The notes under the pieces were generated by a model. It ran no database searches and was not told the DNA's origin. It saw nothing but the letters and a program-made list of their open reading frames with translations. This document shows, in pieces, positions 27,985-36,964 of a stretch of 64,000 nucleotides of DNA. Position numbers and translations under genes: made by a program. This stretch comes from CALLMM01 sp964429855 (GTDB taxonomy: Bacteria > Armatimonadota > Chthonomonadetes > Chthonomonadales > CAJBBX01), in NCBI GenBank assembly GCA_964429855.1, contig CAYSDM010000006.1, positions 1-64,000 on the forward strand, written 5' to 3'. The stretch's first letter is position 1. The number at the start of each line of letters is the position of its first letter.

Positions 27985-28919
27985 GATTGCGGCAGGCGAT
28001 CTCGAAGCTGGCGGCAGCGATCCGGATGGAGTACATTCTGATCGTTCTGTGTATCGCGCTGGCGCTGCGAGCGCCCAACTTCTTCACGACCGATAACCTG
28101 TTGACCGTGCTGCGGTCGGTCTCAATGCAGGGATTGATCGCCTTCGGCATGACGCTGGTCATCATCGTCGGCGAGATTGATCTGAGCGTGGGCGCAGCCG
28201 CCTCCTTTTCGGGCTGCCTGATTGCCTGGCTGACTCAGCGCGGCTTGCCGGTTCCCCTAGGCGCGCTGCTGACGGTGACTGCGGGCTATCTGATGGGCGC
28301 ATTCACCGGACTGATGCGTTCGCGGTTTCTGGTTCCCTCCTTCATCACCACGCTGGCACTCCTGACCGGCTTGAAGGGAGCCGCTCTGATGCTCACCGGA
28401 GGCTTTTCGATCACCTCCTTCCCGTCCTGGTACTCCTATCTGAGCAGCGGCTATGTGCAGGGCATTCCGTTTCCGACGATTGTGCTGTTGACCGCCTTCG
28501 TCCTGTTTCACCTGATGACGAGATCCACCGCGTTCGGGCGCAAAGTCTACGCGGTTGGAGGCAATCCGGAGGCGGCGCGTCTCTGCGGCATCAATGTTGC
28601 GATGGTGCGAACGCAGACACTGGCGATTACCGGCGCGCTGGCTGCCGTGAGCGGCATCATGCTGTCCGCGCGTATCAATTCCGGCACGCCCGATGCCGCG
28701 CAGGGCTGGGAACTGGATATCATCGCCGCCGTCATCATTGGCGGAACCAGTCTCTCCGGGGGAGTTGGAACCATCTGGGGAACGCTGGTCGGGGTGCTCT
28801 TTACCGGGGTCATCGCCAACGGCATGATTCTGCTGGAGATACCCATCTATACCCAGTATGTTGTGAAGGGTTTGCTGATCTTTGCGGCGGTGCTGCTCAA
28901 CCGCGCCCGCGCTGTGTAG
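27981..28919 (+). CDS. ABC sugar permease (RbsC-like)
   Basis: A 312-residue permease of the ribose/xylose class with about eight to ten membrane segments. Family phrases are FFTTDNLLTVLRSVSMQGLIAFGMTLVII, GEIDLSVGA, VYAVGGNPEAARLCGINV, and IIGGTSLSGGVGTIWGT. It is translationally coupled to the binding protein upstream. The matching two-domain ATPase (RbsA/XylG type), normally encoded between these two genes, is absent here and from the whole window, so the permease must borrow an ATPase made elsewhere or the locus has lost it. Confidence 0.92.
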   Translation: MRLRQAISKLAAAIRMEYILIVLCIALALRAPNFFTTDNLLTVLRSVSMQGLIAFGMTLVIIVGEIDLSVGAAASFSGCLIAWLTQRGLPVPLGALLTVTAGYLMGAFTGLMRSRFLVPSFITTLALLTGLKGAALMLTGGFSITSFPSWYSYLSSGYVQGIPFPTIVLLTAFVLFHLMTRSTAFGRKVYAVGGNPEAARLCGINVAMVRTQTLAITGALAAVSGIMLSARINSGTPDAAQGWELDIIAAVIIGGTSLSGGVGTIWGTLVGVLFTGVIANGMILLEIPIYTQYVVKGLLIFAAVLLNRARAV

Positions 28920-28932
28920 AAGGGAGAGGCGC

Positions 28933-30489
28933 ATGGGTAGACGACTCTATCCAACCGTCTATCTGACGCTGTTGCTGTTGATCTCTACCCTGACTGTCGG
29001 CCAGACTCAGGAGAACAAAATGGAGCGGATAATCGGACTCTATGTGCATCAGCACTGGCCCTATAATCACCCCTATGCGGCGCGCACCTGGACGCTCAAG
29101 GACTGGCGAGGCTGGGCGGACGGACTCAGGCGGCTTGGTTACAACACGATCCTGATCTGGCCCATGCTGGAGACGATGCCGGACCCGCTGACGCCGAGCG
29201 ACCGCGCCTATCTGACCCGTCTGGGCAATGTGGTGGATATGCTCCACGACGATTTCAAGATGCGCGTCTACTTCGCCCTCTGTCCCAATATCGCCGCGAA
29301 TAACGAGACCGCCGCAAAATATACCTTCGAGACGCGCCACTACTACTACTGCGACAGGCTGGTCAATCCCGGCGATCCCGCCGCGCTCGATAAGCTCATC
29401 CGATGGCGCGAGAAGCTGCTCAAGCCGCTGGCAAAGGTGGACGGCATCTCGATCATTGACAGCGATCCGGGATGCTATCCCGGCTCCACCAACGCCGAGT
29501 TCGTTCACCTGCTGGTTGAGCATCGCAAAATGCTCAACCGTATCCGTCCCGAGATTGAACTGATCTACTGGATGCACGCGGGATGGCGCGGATGGAACCG
29601 CTTCTATGAGACCGGCAAGCTGCTTCTGGGCACGGAAGAGGAGCAGATGGACACCCTTACCCGCCTGAAGGAGGCGAATCCGGAACCCTGGGGGCTGGCG
29701 AACGGCTTGCCGTATGCTGTGAGGCTTGGCATCGCCGACAAGGTGATCAGCTTCAACTACGGTCGGATTGAGGGCGAACCCTCCTTCCCGATGACCAACT
29801 TTACCGGGCAGTTTGCCTATGAGGGCGGGGCGCTGCCGGGACCCCGGGGCGTGATGGGCAACGCGCAGACCCACTGCGTGCAGCTTCCGAATATCTTCGC
29901 TTTTGTGCGCGGAGCCACCGGCAAAAGCCTGACGGATGAGGACTATGCGCAGTTTGCCAACGATCTCCTGCCGGGTCTGGGAGCGACCATCGTCGAGGGC
30001 TGGAAGACGCTGCACAGTCAGGACTCGCAGGCGATGCGCGCCTCGATAGAGAAGCTGGAGAAGGCGGCCTCGGGCAGTCTGAAGACCGGTCCGCTGAAGG
30101 GGTTGCTGTTCGGCGATCCGCGCCGCTTCCTCATGGATCTGGTTATGATGCTGCGCCTGCGCGCTGGACTGGAGGAGCTTGTCGCCGCGCAGGAGAGGGG
30201 ACAGAACGTGAAGGCGGCGTTTCAGGCATTTGTGGAGGCTTCCGAGGTCTGGCAAAAGCAGCACGGATACAAGAACAACTGGTACGATCCGCGTATGCAT
30301 GAAGCGCTTCGCAAACTGAACTCGCCGGAGATCAACGCGGCGCTGAACGTTACGTATGAAGCGCATGAGCCGTTCGAACCGGGCGTTAAAACGGCGGCGG
30401 AGCAGGTCAGCCGCAACTTCGCCAACATCGAGACCTATACGCCGCGCCTGCTGGCGGCAATGCGGCAGGCGCTGGCGCAGATGAGGTAG
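28933..30489 (+). CDS. secreted TIM-barrel-like protein, putative glycosidase
   Basis: A 518-residue protein with a signal peptide (residues 1-24, ending near TVGQTQ). The body reads as a beta/alpha barrel: IGLYVHQHWPYNHPYAARTWT, WADGLRRLGYNTILIWPMLE, DFKMRVYFALCPNIAANN, VDGISIIDSDPGCYPG, and ELIYWMHAGWRGW. The early VHQHWPY and late PWGLANGLPYA regions look substrate-related. I cannot assign a GH family or catalytic pair. AAGGGAGAGG precedes the ATG, 13 bases after the permease gene. As the last gene of the transporter operon, it may release the sugar that the operon imports. Confidence 0.7.
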   Translation: MGRRLYPTVYLTLLLLISTLTVGQTQENKMERIIGLYVHQHWPYNHPYAARTWTLKDWRGWADGLRRLGYNTILIWPMLETMPDPLTPSDRAYLTRLGNVVDMLHDDFKMRVYFALCPNIAANNETAAKYTFETRHYYYCDRLVNPGDPAALDKLIRWREKLLKPLAKVDGISIIDSDPGCYPGSTNAEFVHLLVEHRKMLNRIRPEIELIYWMHAGWRGWNRFYETGKLLLGTEEEQMDTLTRLKEANPEPWGLANGLPYAVRLGIADKVISFNYGRIEGEPSFPMTNFTGQFAYEGGALPGPRGVMGNAQTHCVQLPNIFAFVRGATGKSLTDEDYAQFANDLLPGLGATIVEGWKTLHSQDSQAMRASIEKLEKAASGSLKTGPLKGLLFGDPRRFLMDLVMMLRLRAGLEELVAAQERGQNVKAAFQAFVEASEVWQKQHGYKNNWYDPRMHEALRKLNSPEINAALNVTYEAHEPFEPGVKTAAEQVSRNFANIETYTPRLLAAMRQALAQMR

Positions 30490-30537
30490 CAGAACGGATG
30501 GCAAACCCGCTCAGGCGCGTTTTCAAATCCAGAGTAT

Positions 30538-31914
30538 CTAACTTTTGGGCTGCCAGGGAACCTGTCCGCCGCGCTGAATATGCCGTCGAAGCGCTGCCGA
30601 GAGTTCGCGCACGACGGCAGGCTCCCGCGCCGCCAGATTGGTCGTCTCCTGCGGATCACGACCCAGATGATAGAGTTCCAGAGGTCGGAAAGGGCTGTCC
30701 TGGATAAGCTTCCAGTCGCCCCGGCGGATCGCCTCGATAGTCTTGCCGCCATAGGCGTCCCATCCCTCGCGCCGCACAAAGTAGAGATCGCGGTCGGGGG
30801 CGGAAGAGGGCTTTCCGAGCAGTTCCGGCAGGAGGCTGACGCCGTCTATCCCTGCCGGACATTTCGCTCCGGCAGCCTCGACAAAGGTGGGGAAGAGGTC
30901 CATCGTCAGCGCGATTCGCTCCGTCCGACGGCCGGGTTCTATTTTTCCGAGCCATCGTGCCGCACAGGGAACCCGCAAGCCGCCCTCATACATATGCTGC
31001 TTTTCGCTGCGCCAGGGACCGTTATTGGCTCCGTTGCCCAGCACGCCTCCATTGTCGGAGGCAAAGACGACCAGCGTATTCTGCGATAGACCGGCGCGGT
31101 CCAGCGTCTCCAGTACGCGCCCGATCCCGGCGTCCATATGCTCTATCAGGGCGACAAGGCGAGCGCGGGCGGGCGGCATATTCGGCTCACGCGCCTGCAC
31201 GCGCTTCAGCCACTCCTCCGGGGGCTGAATGGGATCATGCGGCGCATTGTAAGCCAGATAGAGGAAGAAAGGGGTGGAACGACGCGCGCGCTCCTGAAGG
31301 TAGGCGCAAGCCCAGTCGGTGAGAAGATCGGTGGCGTGTCCCTGCGGTTCAATCGTCTGACGGTTGCGGCGCATGAAGTTGTGACCGCCCCGCAGATGCG
31401 TCCAGTAGTCGTCCATCATGTCGCCGAGAAAGCCGTGAAAAAGGTCGAAGCCGCGCTCCGTCGGAGTGTTGGGCGAGGTCAGTCCCAGGTGCCACTTGCC
31501 GATGAGCGCGCTGTGATAGCCCGCCGGTTTGAGAATCTTCGGGAGCAGCGCGGCGGAGGGGTCGAGATAGCCCCAGGAGTCCTCCGGGATATGCCGGATC
31601 ACGCCCGGGACGCCGACGCGGTCGGGATAGCATCCCGTCAGGAGCGCGGCGCGTGTGGGCGAGCAGACCGGGCTGTTGGCATAGAAGTTCTCGCAGGAGA
31701 TTCCTTCCCGAAACAGTCGGTCTATATGCGGCGTGCGAATATCTTTTGTGCCAAACGCGCTGTAGTCTGCGCGTCCCTGATCGTCCGTGAGAATCATCAG
31801 CAGGTTGGGTCGTTGTGTCGAAGGTGCGGACATGGCGGAGTTCTCCTGAAGCATGGAGCCAGCCGTCAGCAGCGCGCCCTGAATTAACTGACGGCGGGTG
31901 ATCTCTACGGTCAT
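30538..31914 (-). CDS. type I sulfatase with formylglycine motif
   Basis: A 458-residue exported sulfatase. A twin-arginine-type leader (TRRQLIQGALLTAGS) is followed by the sulfatase core: metal aspartates in LTDDQG (Asp44, Asp45), the formylglycine signature CSPTR with Cys84, LTGCYPDR, GKWHLG, and VFASDNGG. Members hydrolyse sulfate esters of carbohydrates or other substrates and need conversion of the cysteine to formylglycine. The start is set at 31914, where AGGG lies nine bases upstream, and a TACAAT box at 31942-31937 could be the -10. It converges with the preceding glycosidase-like gene and is divergent from the GH2 gene. The substrate is unknown; context suggests sulfated glycans. 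Confidence 0.93.
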   Translation of the reverse strand: MTVEITRRQLIQGALLTAGSMLQENSAMSAPSTQRPNLLMILTDDQGRADYSAFGTKDIRTPHIDRLFREGISCENFYANSPVCSPTRAALLTGCYPDRVGVPGVIRHIPEDSWGYLDPSAALLPKILKPAGYHSALIGKWHLGLTSPNTPTERGFDLFHGFLGDMMDDYWTHLRGGHNFMRRNRQTIEPQGHATDLLTDWACAYLQERARRSTPFFLYLAYNAPHDPIQPPEEWLKRVQAREPNMPPARARLVALIEHMDAGIGRVLETLDRAGLSQNTLVVFASDNGGVLGNGANNGPWRSEKQHMYEGGLRVPCAARWLGKIEPGRRTERIALTMDLFPTFVEAAGAKCPAGIDGVSLLPELLGKPSSAPDRDLYFVRREGWDAYGGKTIEAIRRGDWKLIQDSPFRPLELYHLGRDPQETTNLAAREPAVVRELSAALRRHIQRGGQVPWQPKS

Positions 31915-31991
31915 CGCTGAAAACCCTGTTTTGACCATTGTAGCATGAAGGGGTCTGGATTAACCGCCCTTCCGAAAAAGGATAGAATGCC

Positions 31992-33941
31992 ATGCGCAAC
32001 CGATACGATCTCTCTACGCTGGACTGGCGTCTGTCGGGCTGGACGCCGCATCTGTGGCGGCTGATGCAGACGCTGGAACTGGGCGAGACGCCCAACGCCG
32101 AGGTGACCGGAATCGCCGCCAGGGTTCCCGGCTCCGTGCAGCAGTCGCTTCGCGACGCCGGGCTGCTCCCCGACTGGAACATCGGTCTCAACTCCCGTGA
32201 GTGCGAGTGGGTGGAGAACCGGCACTGGATATACGAGACGATCTTGCCGGACGCATGGTTCGCCTCCGGCAAGACCTTCCGGCTGGTCTGCATGGGACTG
32301 GACTACCAGGGGACGGTCTACCTGAACGGGCAGTCTCTCGGAGATTTCTGCGGCACGCATATTCCGCACACCTTTGACCTGACGCCGCATCTACAGCCAG
32401 AGAAGAACTCCCTGCGCATCCTCTTCGATCTGTCGCCGCGCTGGCTGGGGCAGTTCGGCTATACCTCGCAGGTGAAAGAGTGGAAGGCGCGTTTTAACTA
32501 TACCTGGGACTGGATTCCCCGTCTGGTGCAGATCGGTATCTGGGAAGATATCTTTATCGAGGCGACGGACGGGCAGGAGATAGAGGCGTTTCGCTGTACG
32601 ACGGATGCCGATGTGGAGAGCGGAACCGGGATTCTGCGAGTCTGGGGGCGGGGAGAGGCGAAGGAGGGGGCGAGTCTGCGCGTGACGCTGGAACGGGAAG
32701 GGCAGATACTCCGCTCCGAAGAGATTCCGCTCGCGCAGTTCAACGCCAGCGGGATGCTCTGGCGCGATCTTCCAGTCGAACTCTGGTGGCCCAATCTGGC
32801 AGGGGAACAGCCGCTCTACATGGTACAGGGCGTTCTGCTCGACGCGCAGGGACGGGGGATAGATCGGGAGACGCGGCGGGTCGGATTTCGCAATATCGTC
32901 TGGCGATCCTGCGAGGGCGCGCCGGAAGAAGCCGACCCCTGGCTGTGCGTGGTGAACGGCAGACCGATCTTTCTGCAGGGCGTCAACTTCGTGCCGCTGC
33001 TGCCGAACTTCGCCGAGGCGTCGCCGGAACGCTATCGAACGCTGTTGACCCTCTATCGCGATCTGGGCATCAATACGTTTCGCGTCAACGGGGTCAGCTA
33101 TCTGGAGAAAGAGCCTTTCTACGAACTATGCGATGAGTTTGGGCTGCTGGTCTGGCAGGATGTTCCGCTCTCCTCCTCCGGCGTGGACAACGTTCCGCCG
33201 GACGACGAGAACTCGATCTGCCAGGTCGCCGCGATCCTGCAATCCTTTATTCCGCGCCGTCAGCACCATGCCTGCCTGCTGCTCTGGAGCGGGGGGAATG
33301 AACTGCATGAGCGAAAAGAGGGCTACGGCGCGCCGTGCGACACCTCCCACCCGCTGCTGAAACGTCTGGAGGAGGTGGTCCATGCGGAAGATCCCGGACG
33401 CCGGTTCCTGCCCACCTCCGCCACCGGTCCGCGCTTCAACGCCGATCCGAAAGAGTTCGGCAAGGGGCTGCACTGGAATATTCACGGTCCCTGGAAACCC
33501 TGGGACGATCTGACCGGGTGGGCGGAGTACTGGAATAGCGATGACGCGCTCTTCCGGGCGGAGTCCGGCGCGCCGGGAGCGTGCTCCGCCGACATCATCC
33601 GTCAGTACGCGGGCGATCTCGATCCGCTTCCGGTCGCGGCGGATAATCCGGTCTGGCGCAGACCGCTGACCTGGTGGATTGAGGCGGAGCAGTTTGCCGC
33701 CGAGTATGGACGACCGCCGCAGACGCTGGAAGAGTACGTCGAATGGAGCCAGACCCGGCAGGCGAAGGCGCTCTCCATCGCGGTCGGAGCCTGCAAATCC
33801 CGCTTTCCGCGCTGCGGGGGCATCCTGCTCTGGTGCGGACACGACTGCTATCCCTGTCCGGCAAACACCTCTCTGATAGATTTCCACTGCCAGCCCAAAC
33901 CGGCGGCTCTGGCGCTGCAGAAAATCTGGCGGGGAGAGTAG
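31992..33941 (+). CDS. glycoside hydrolase family 2 protein, beta-mannosidase-like
   Basis: A 649-residue GH2 enzyme without signal peptide. The order is an N-terminal jelly-roll (residues about 40-190, RVPGSVQQSL, GLDYQGTVYLNG), an Ig-like domain, then a TIM barrel from about 320. The acid/base is Glu437 in SGGNELHE and the nucleophile is Glu524 in FRAESGAPG. The sequence DWIPRLVQIGIWEDIFIE and the 650-residue length match small beta-mannosidase-type members. It would trim beta-linked oligosaccharides in the cytoplasm. AAAAAGGA lies upstream of the ATG. The gene ends two bases before the convergent minus-strand operon begins its last gene. Confidence 0.92.
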   Translation: MRNRYDLSTLDWRLSGWTPHLWRLMQTLELGETPNAEVTGIAARVPGSVQQSLRDAGLLPDWNIGLNSRECEWVENRHWIYETILPDAWFASGKTFRLVCMGLDYQGTVYLNGQSLGDFCGTHIPHTFDLTPHLQPEKNSLRILFDLSPRWLGQFGYTSQVKEWKARFNYTWDWIPRLVQIGIWEDIFIEATDGQEIEAFRCTTDADVESGTGILRVWGRGEAKEGASLRVTLEREGQILRSEEIPLAQFNASGMLWRDLPVELWWPNLAGEQPLYMVQGVLLDAQGRGIDRETRRVGFRNIVWRSCEGAPEEADPWLCVVNGRPIFLQGVNFVPLLPNFAEASPERYRTLLTLYRDLGINTFRVNGVSYLEKEPFYELCDEFGLLVWQDVPLSSSGVDNVPPDDENSICQVAAILQSFIPRRQHHACLLLWSGGNELHERKEGYGAPCDTSHPLLKRLEEVVHAEDPGRRFLPTSATGPRFNADPKEFGKGLHWNIHGPWKPWDDLTGWAEYWNSDDALFRAESGAPGACSADIIRQYAGDLDPLPVAADNPVWRRPLTWWIEAEQFAAEYGRPPQTLEEYVEWSQTRQAKALSIAVGACKSRFPRCGGILLWCGHDCYPCPANTSLIDFHCQPKPAALALQKIWRGE

Positions 33942-33943
33942 TA

Positions 33944-34921
33944 TCAGGCGTCATGCCAGGGATGGTAGCAGATTTTGATCGCCTCCTGCCGCTCCAGCAG
34001 GTCTATGCCCTCCGCATATCGCTCGAGCGGCAGGTGATGGGTGATGAGCAGATTCAGGTCGAGAAGCCCCTGCTCCACCAGCCCGACCGCATACTCTGCG
34101 GCGGCGCGGCTGTGCCCCGGATAGCCGCATAGCCGCAGGCGGTGATAGTGACGGACGGCGAAGGTATACTCCTCCCGCTGAACGCCGAAGAGCGCGACCA
34201 CATCGAGCGTGCGATCCATCGTAAACTCGACCGAGGCTTTCGCGCCCACGCAGTCTATGGCTGTCTCCAATTTCGGGGCGGCGGGACGCGCCGGGAAGCG
34301 GTCGGAGAGGTCTTCCTGCGGATCGAAGGCGGCGTCCAGCGCATTGGCGGCGGCATAGTTTCTTCGCTGCGGCGAGAGATCAAACCCGACGACCTCTGCC
34401 GCGCCCTCCGCGCGCGCCATCTGCGCGGCGATCAGTCCGGCAGGTCCGAGTCCGGTGATCCCGACGCGCCGTCCCGCAAGGACGTTCATCTCCTTCAGCA
34501 CGAGAAACGTCGCGCCGACGCACATTGCCAGTTCCACCGGCGCGGTTGCCTCTGCCGGAAGATAGGAGGGAACGCAAATGACGTTCTCCGCCTCCAGAAT
34601 GGCGAACTGCGCATAGCAGCCGGGACGATGCTGCCCCTGATCGCGCCATGCGCTGACCCGGTCGCCGACCGCCAGCCCCGTCACCCCCTCCCCGACCGCC
34701 GCGATCACTCCGGAAGCCTCATGCCCCGGCTGACCGGGAGTATAGGGATAGTGGAACCGATGCCCCACAAACATCGGCTCGTTATGGCGCAGATGCAGGT
34801 CCCACTGCGGGCAGGTCGTGACCGCATCCACGCGCATCAACACCTGACCGGGTCCGGGCTGCGGCGCAGGAGATTCCAGCACCTGAAATGCCCCGTCCGC
34901 GCCTACCTGTAACACTTTCAT
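33944..34921 (-). CDS. medium-chain dehydrogenase/reductase, alcohol-dehydrogenase-like
   Basis: A 325-residue MDR-family protein. The GroES-like domain shows PGQPGHEASGVIAAVGEGV (GHE in the usual place) but the catalytic cysteine position reads TTCPQWD, and the four-cysteine structural zinc loop is absent. The Rossmann motif is GITGLGPAGLIAAQMARAEGA. It is probably an NAD(P)-dependent sugar, polyol or quinone oxidoreductase. AGGAGAACG precedes the ATG. It is the last gene of a five-gene minus-strand group (39689-33944) with DUF4038, beta-helix, another dehydrogenase and an APH-type kinase. Substrate unknown. Confidence 0.85.
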   Translation of the reverse strand: MKVLQVGADGAFQVLESPAPQPGPGQVLMRVDAVTTCPQWDLHLRHNEPMFVGHRFHYPYTPGQPGHEASGVIAAVGEGVTGLAVGDRVSAWRDQGQHRPGCYAQFAILEAENVICVPSYLPAEATAPVELAMCVGATFLVLKEMNVLAGRRVGITGLGPAGLIAAQMARAEGAAEVVGFDLSPQRRNYAAANALDAAFDPQEDLSDRFPARPAAPKLETAIDCVGAKASVEFTMDRTLDVVALFGVQREEYTFAVRHYHRLRLCGYPGHSRAAAEYAVGLVEQGLLDLNLLITHHLPLERYAEGIDLLERQEAIKICYHPWHDA

Positions 34922-34939
34922 ACCATCGTTCTCCTGTAG

Positions 34940-35926
34940 TTATGCGCCGTAACGCTGAAGATAGAGCGCCAGCGACTCCTCATGTATGCGTCGCTTTTCG
35001 GCGCGCACCGCCTCGCGATGTTCCGGGGCTTTCTCCACCTCCACGTAGTCCGCCAGAACATCTATCACTTCGTCCAGAAGCATCGTTCGGAAGTAGAGAC
35101 CCATACGCTCGCGCAGCGGATCCTCCTCCGGCAGTCCCGCCAGCATCACGGAGTCGAGCGGATGATCACGCGCCAGTGACCAGAGCAGGAGCGAATAGTC
35201 CATCGCGGGATCGCCCGGACACATATCGTCCCAGTCCAGAAGGTACCAGTCTCCTGCCGGGGTCTGGAGGATATTATTCGCCCAGAGATCGCTGTGCGCG
35301 ATAGAGCGCGTCTCCCGGTCAAAGGCGGGAGACTGCCGCGCCATCGCCTCTACCTGTCGCGTCTCGGCATACATCCACGCCAGAGTCTTATCGGAGACAA
35401 AGGGAGGAATCTCGCCGGAAATAATCTCCAGGTCTTCCTCAAACCGCTCGATGTAGGTCTCTCGATAGTGCGCGAAAAAGGTCCGGGGCCACGCCTCCTC
35501 GAAACCGCGCACGCGCTCGGCCAGTTCCGAATCGGCGTGCAGCGTTCTGACTAACGAGAGTACCTGCTGAAGCAGCGAGCGATCCGCTGCCAGATCGGGA
35601 ACCCTGCCGTCTATCTGCTCAAAGAGCGCGCCGCAGCAATCCGTCTCCGGCAGGTCTACCCACCCGACTATCTTTGGCGCGCGATAACGGCTCTCCAGAA
35701 TGTCGCGCAGAGCGTGCCATCGTCGCAGCGCGCTCTGACACCACTCATCCTCCGCCAGCTTGAGATGATAGGCGCAGGCTCCGTCGGTGATCGTGTAGGA
35801 GTGGTTGACGAAGCCTCCCCGGTTAAGCACATAACGCGCTTCCAGCGTTTCGGGGCGCAGCCCGAATGTCCCGGCATTTTCGACAAAGTAGGCGCGTACA
35901 TACGCGCCGATTTCGGTTACGTTCAA
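34940..35926 (-). CDS. aminoglycoside-phosphotransferase-like small-molecule kinase
   Basis: A 328-residue APH-family kinase. The catalytic loop reads AHSDLWANNIL with His211, Asp213 and Asn218, and the metal-binding LLDWDDM provides Asp231 and Asp233. The N-lobe shows NRGGFVNHSYTI in place of the P-loop. The family includes antibiotic kinases, homoserine, choline and methylthioribose kinases and N-acetylhexosamine 1-kinase. The start is TTG at 35926, with AGAGGTAGA directly before it. Lying between two dehydrogenase genes in a polysaccharide locus, it is more likely a sugar kinase than a resistance gene (inference). Confidence 0.85.
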   Translation of the reverse strand: MNVTEIGAYVRAYFVENAGTFGLRPETLEARYVLNRGGFVNHSYTITDGACAYHLKLAEDEWCQSALRRWHALRDILESRYRAPKIVGWVDLPETDCCGALFEQIDGRVPDLAADRSLLQQVLSLVRTLHADSELAERVRGFEEAWPRTFFAHYRETYIERFEEDLEIISGEIPPFVSDKTLAWMYAETRQVEAMARQSPAFDRETRSIAHSDLWANNILQTPAGDWYLLDWDDMCPGDPAMDYSLLLWSLARDHPLDSVMLAGLPEEDPLRERMGLYFRTMLLDEVIDVLADYVEVEKAPEHREAVRAEKRRIHEESLALYLQRYGA

Positions 35927-35933
35927 TCTACCT

Positions 35934-36929
35934 CTACCAGTCCAGAATGACGCCCAGGACAGGCTCCCGGCGCGACAGTATCAGGTCAAAGGCCTCTCCG
36001 GCGCGTTCCGCCGGGAAGCGATGGGTGATGAGAGGGAGGGTCTGGAGCGCGCCCTGCGCCAGCAGCGCCAGCGTGGCGTCCATCCGCTCTTTCGACCAGC
36101 CCGCCGGGGTATGCAGCGTGATCTCCCGGTTACGCAGCTTCTGAATATCTATCAGTCCGCGAGGACCGTAGAAACCGGCGGAGGATATCTGCCCGTTGTG
36201 GCGCATCACCGGCAACAGCGATTCGAGCGTGGAAATCGTGCCGACCGTATCCGCGATGACCTGCACTCCTTCCGGCGCAAAGGCGCGCGCCGCCTCCAGC
36301 AGGTCTTCGCGGCTGACATTGACCACCCGATCGGATGCGCCCGGCGAAAACGGAGCCAGCCGTTCATCATGCCTGCCCGCCAGAAGAACGCGCGCGCCGC
36401 GATGCTGAAGCGTCTGCGCCGTCCAGTGACCGACCATCCCGTCGCCGATCACCACCGCCGCATCGCCGGGAGAGAGCGCAGGTCGTATCCCGGTGTTGTA
36501 GCCGACCTGCGTCAGAACCAGCCCGCTGACCGCCACCGGATCCAACCCCGGCGGAATCTTCCATATCTGCGAACCGTGTGTCACGGCGGGAGAGATATGT
36601 CCGGCGAAGGAGTAGAACATCCCCTCCACTTTTGAGACCGTCGCAAAAACCGTCTCGCCGACCTCCACTCCACTCACCGCGCCGCCGACCTGCTCCACCA
36701 CCCCTACCTTCTGATAGCCGGAGATATGGGGAAAGGGAAGCGGATCGGTGTCTTTACGCGGCGTATCGCCTGCGATTCGCTCGCCGCGAATAAACGAGCC
36801 TTCCGTCCCGTTGCTGATCCAGGAGTGCGTCAGCCGCACCACCACATCTTCCGGTCCGGGATCGGGCGCATCCACCGTCAGAAATTCGACCCTGCGCGGC
36901 TGCGTGGCGACCGCTGCCTGTGCCTTCAT
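35934..36929 (-). CDS. zinc-type dehydrogenase, MDR family
   Basis: A 331-residue medium-chain dehydrogenase. Characteristic parts are an N-terminal VVVRLTHSWISNGTEGSFIRGE, SGYQKVGVVEQVG, and the nucleotide fold GDAAVVIGDGMVGHWTAQTLQHRGA. There is no cysteine cluster for structural zinc. The N-terminal region resembles BchC/bi-domain oxidoreductases used with sugar derivatives. AAGGAGTTC sits properly before the ATG at 36929, which decides the start over a longer reading. Seven bases separate it from the APH-type kinase gene, so they are co-transcribed. Confidence 0.82.
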   Translation of the reverse strand: MKAQAAVATQPRRVEFLTVDAPDPGPEDVVVRLTHSWISNGTEGSFIRGERIAGDTPRKDTDPLPFPHISGYQKVGVVEQVGGAVSGVEVGETVFATVSKVEGMFYSFAGHISPAVTHGSQIWKIPPGLDPVAVSGLVLTQVGYNTGIRPALSPGDAAVVIGDGMVGHWTAQTLQHRGARVLLAGRHDERLAPFSPGASDRVVNVSREDLLEAARAFAPEGVQVIADTVGTISTLESLLPVMRHNGQISSAGFYGPRGLIDIQKLRNREITLHTPAGWSKERMDATLALLAQGALQTLPLITHRFPAERAGEAFDLILSRREPVLGVILDW

Positions 36930-36964
36930 CCTGAACTCCTTCTCTGTGTGATCCGTCAGTACGC

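Noticed and set aside
34940..35926. Aminoglycoside resistance gene
   Set aside because: APH-fold kinases cover many metabolic substrates; the sugar-utilisation operon context and lack of mobile signs make resistance unlikely.
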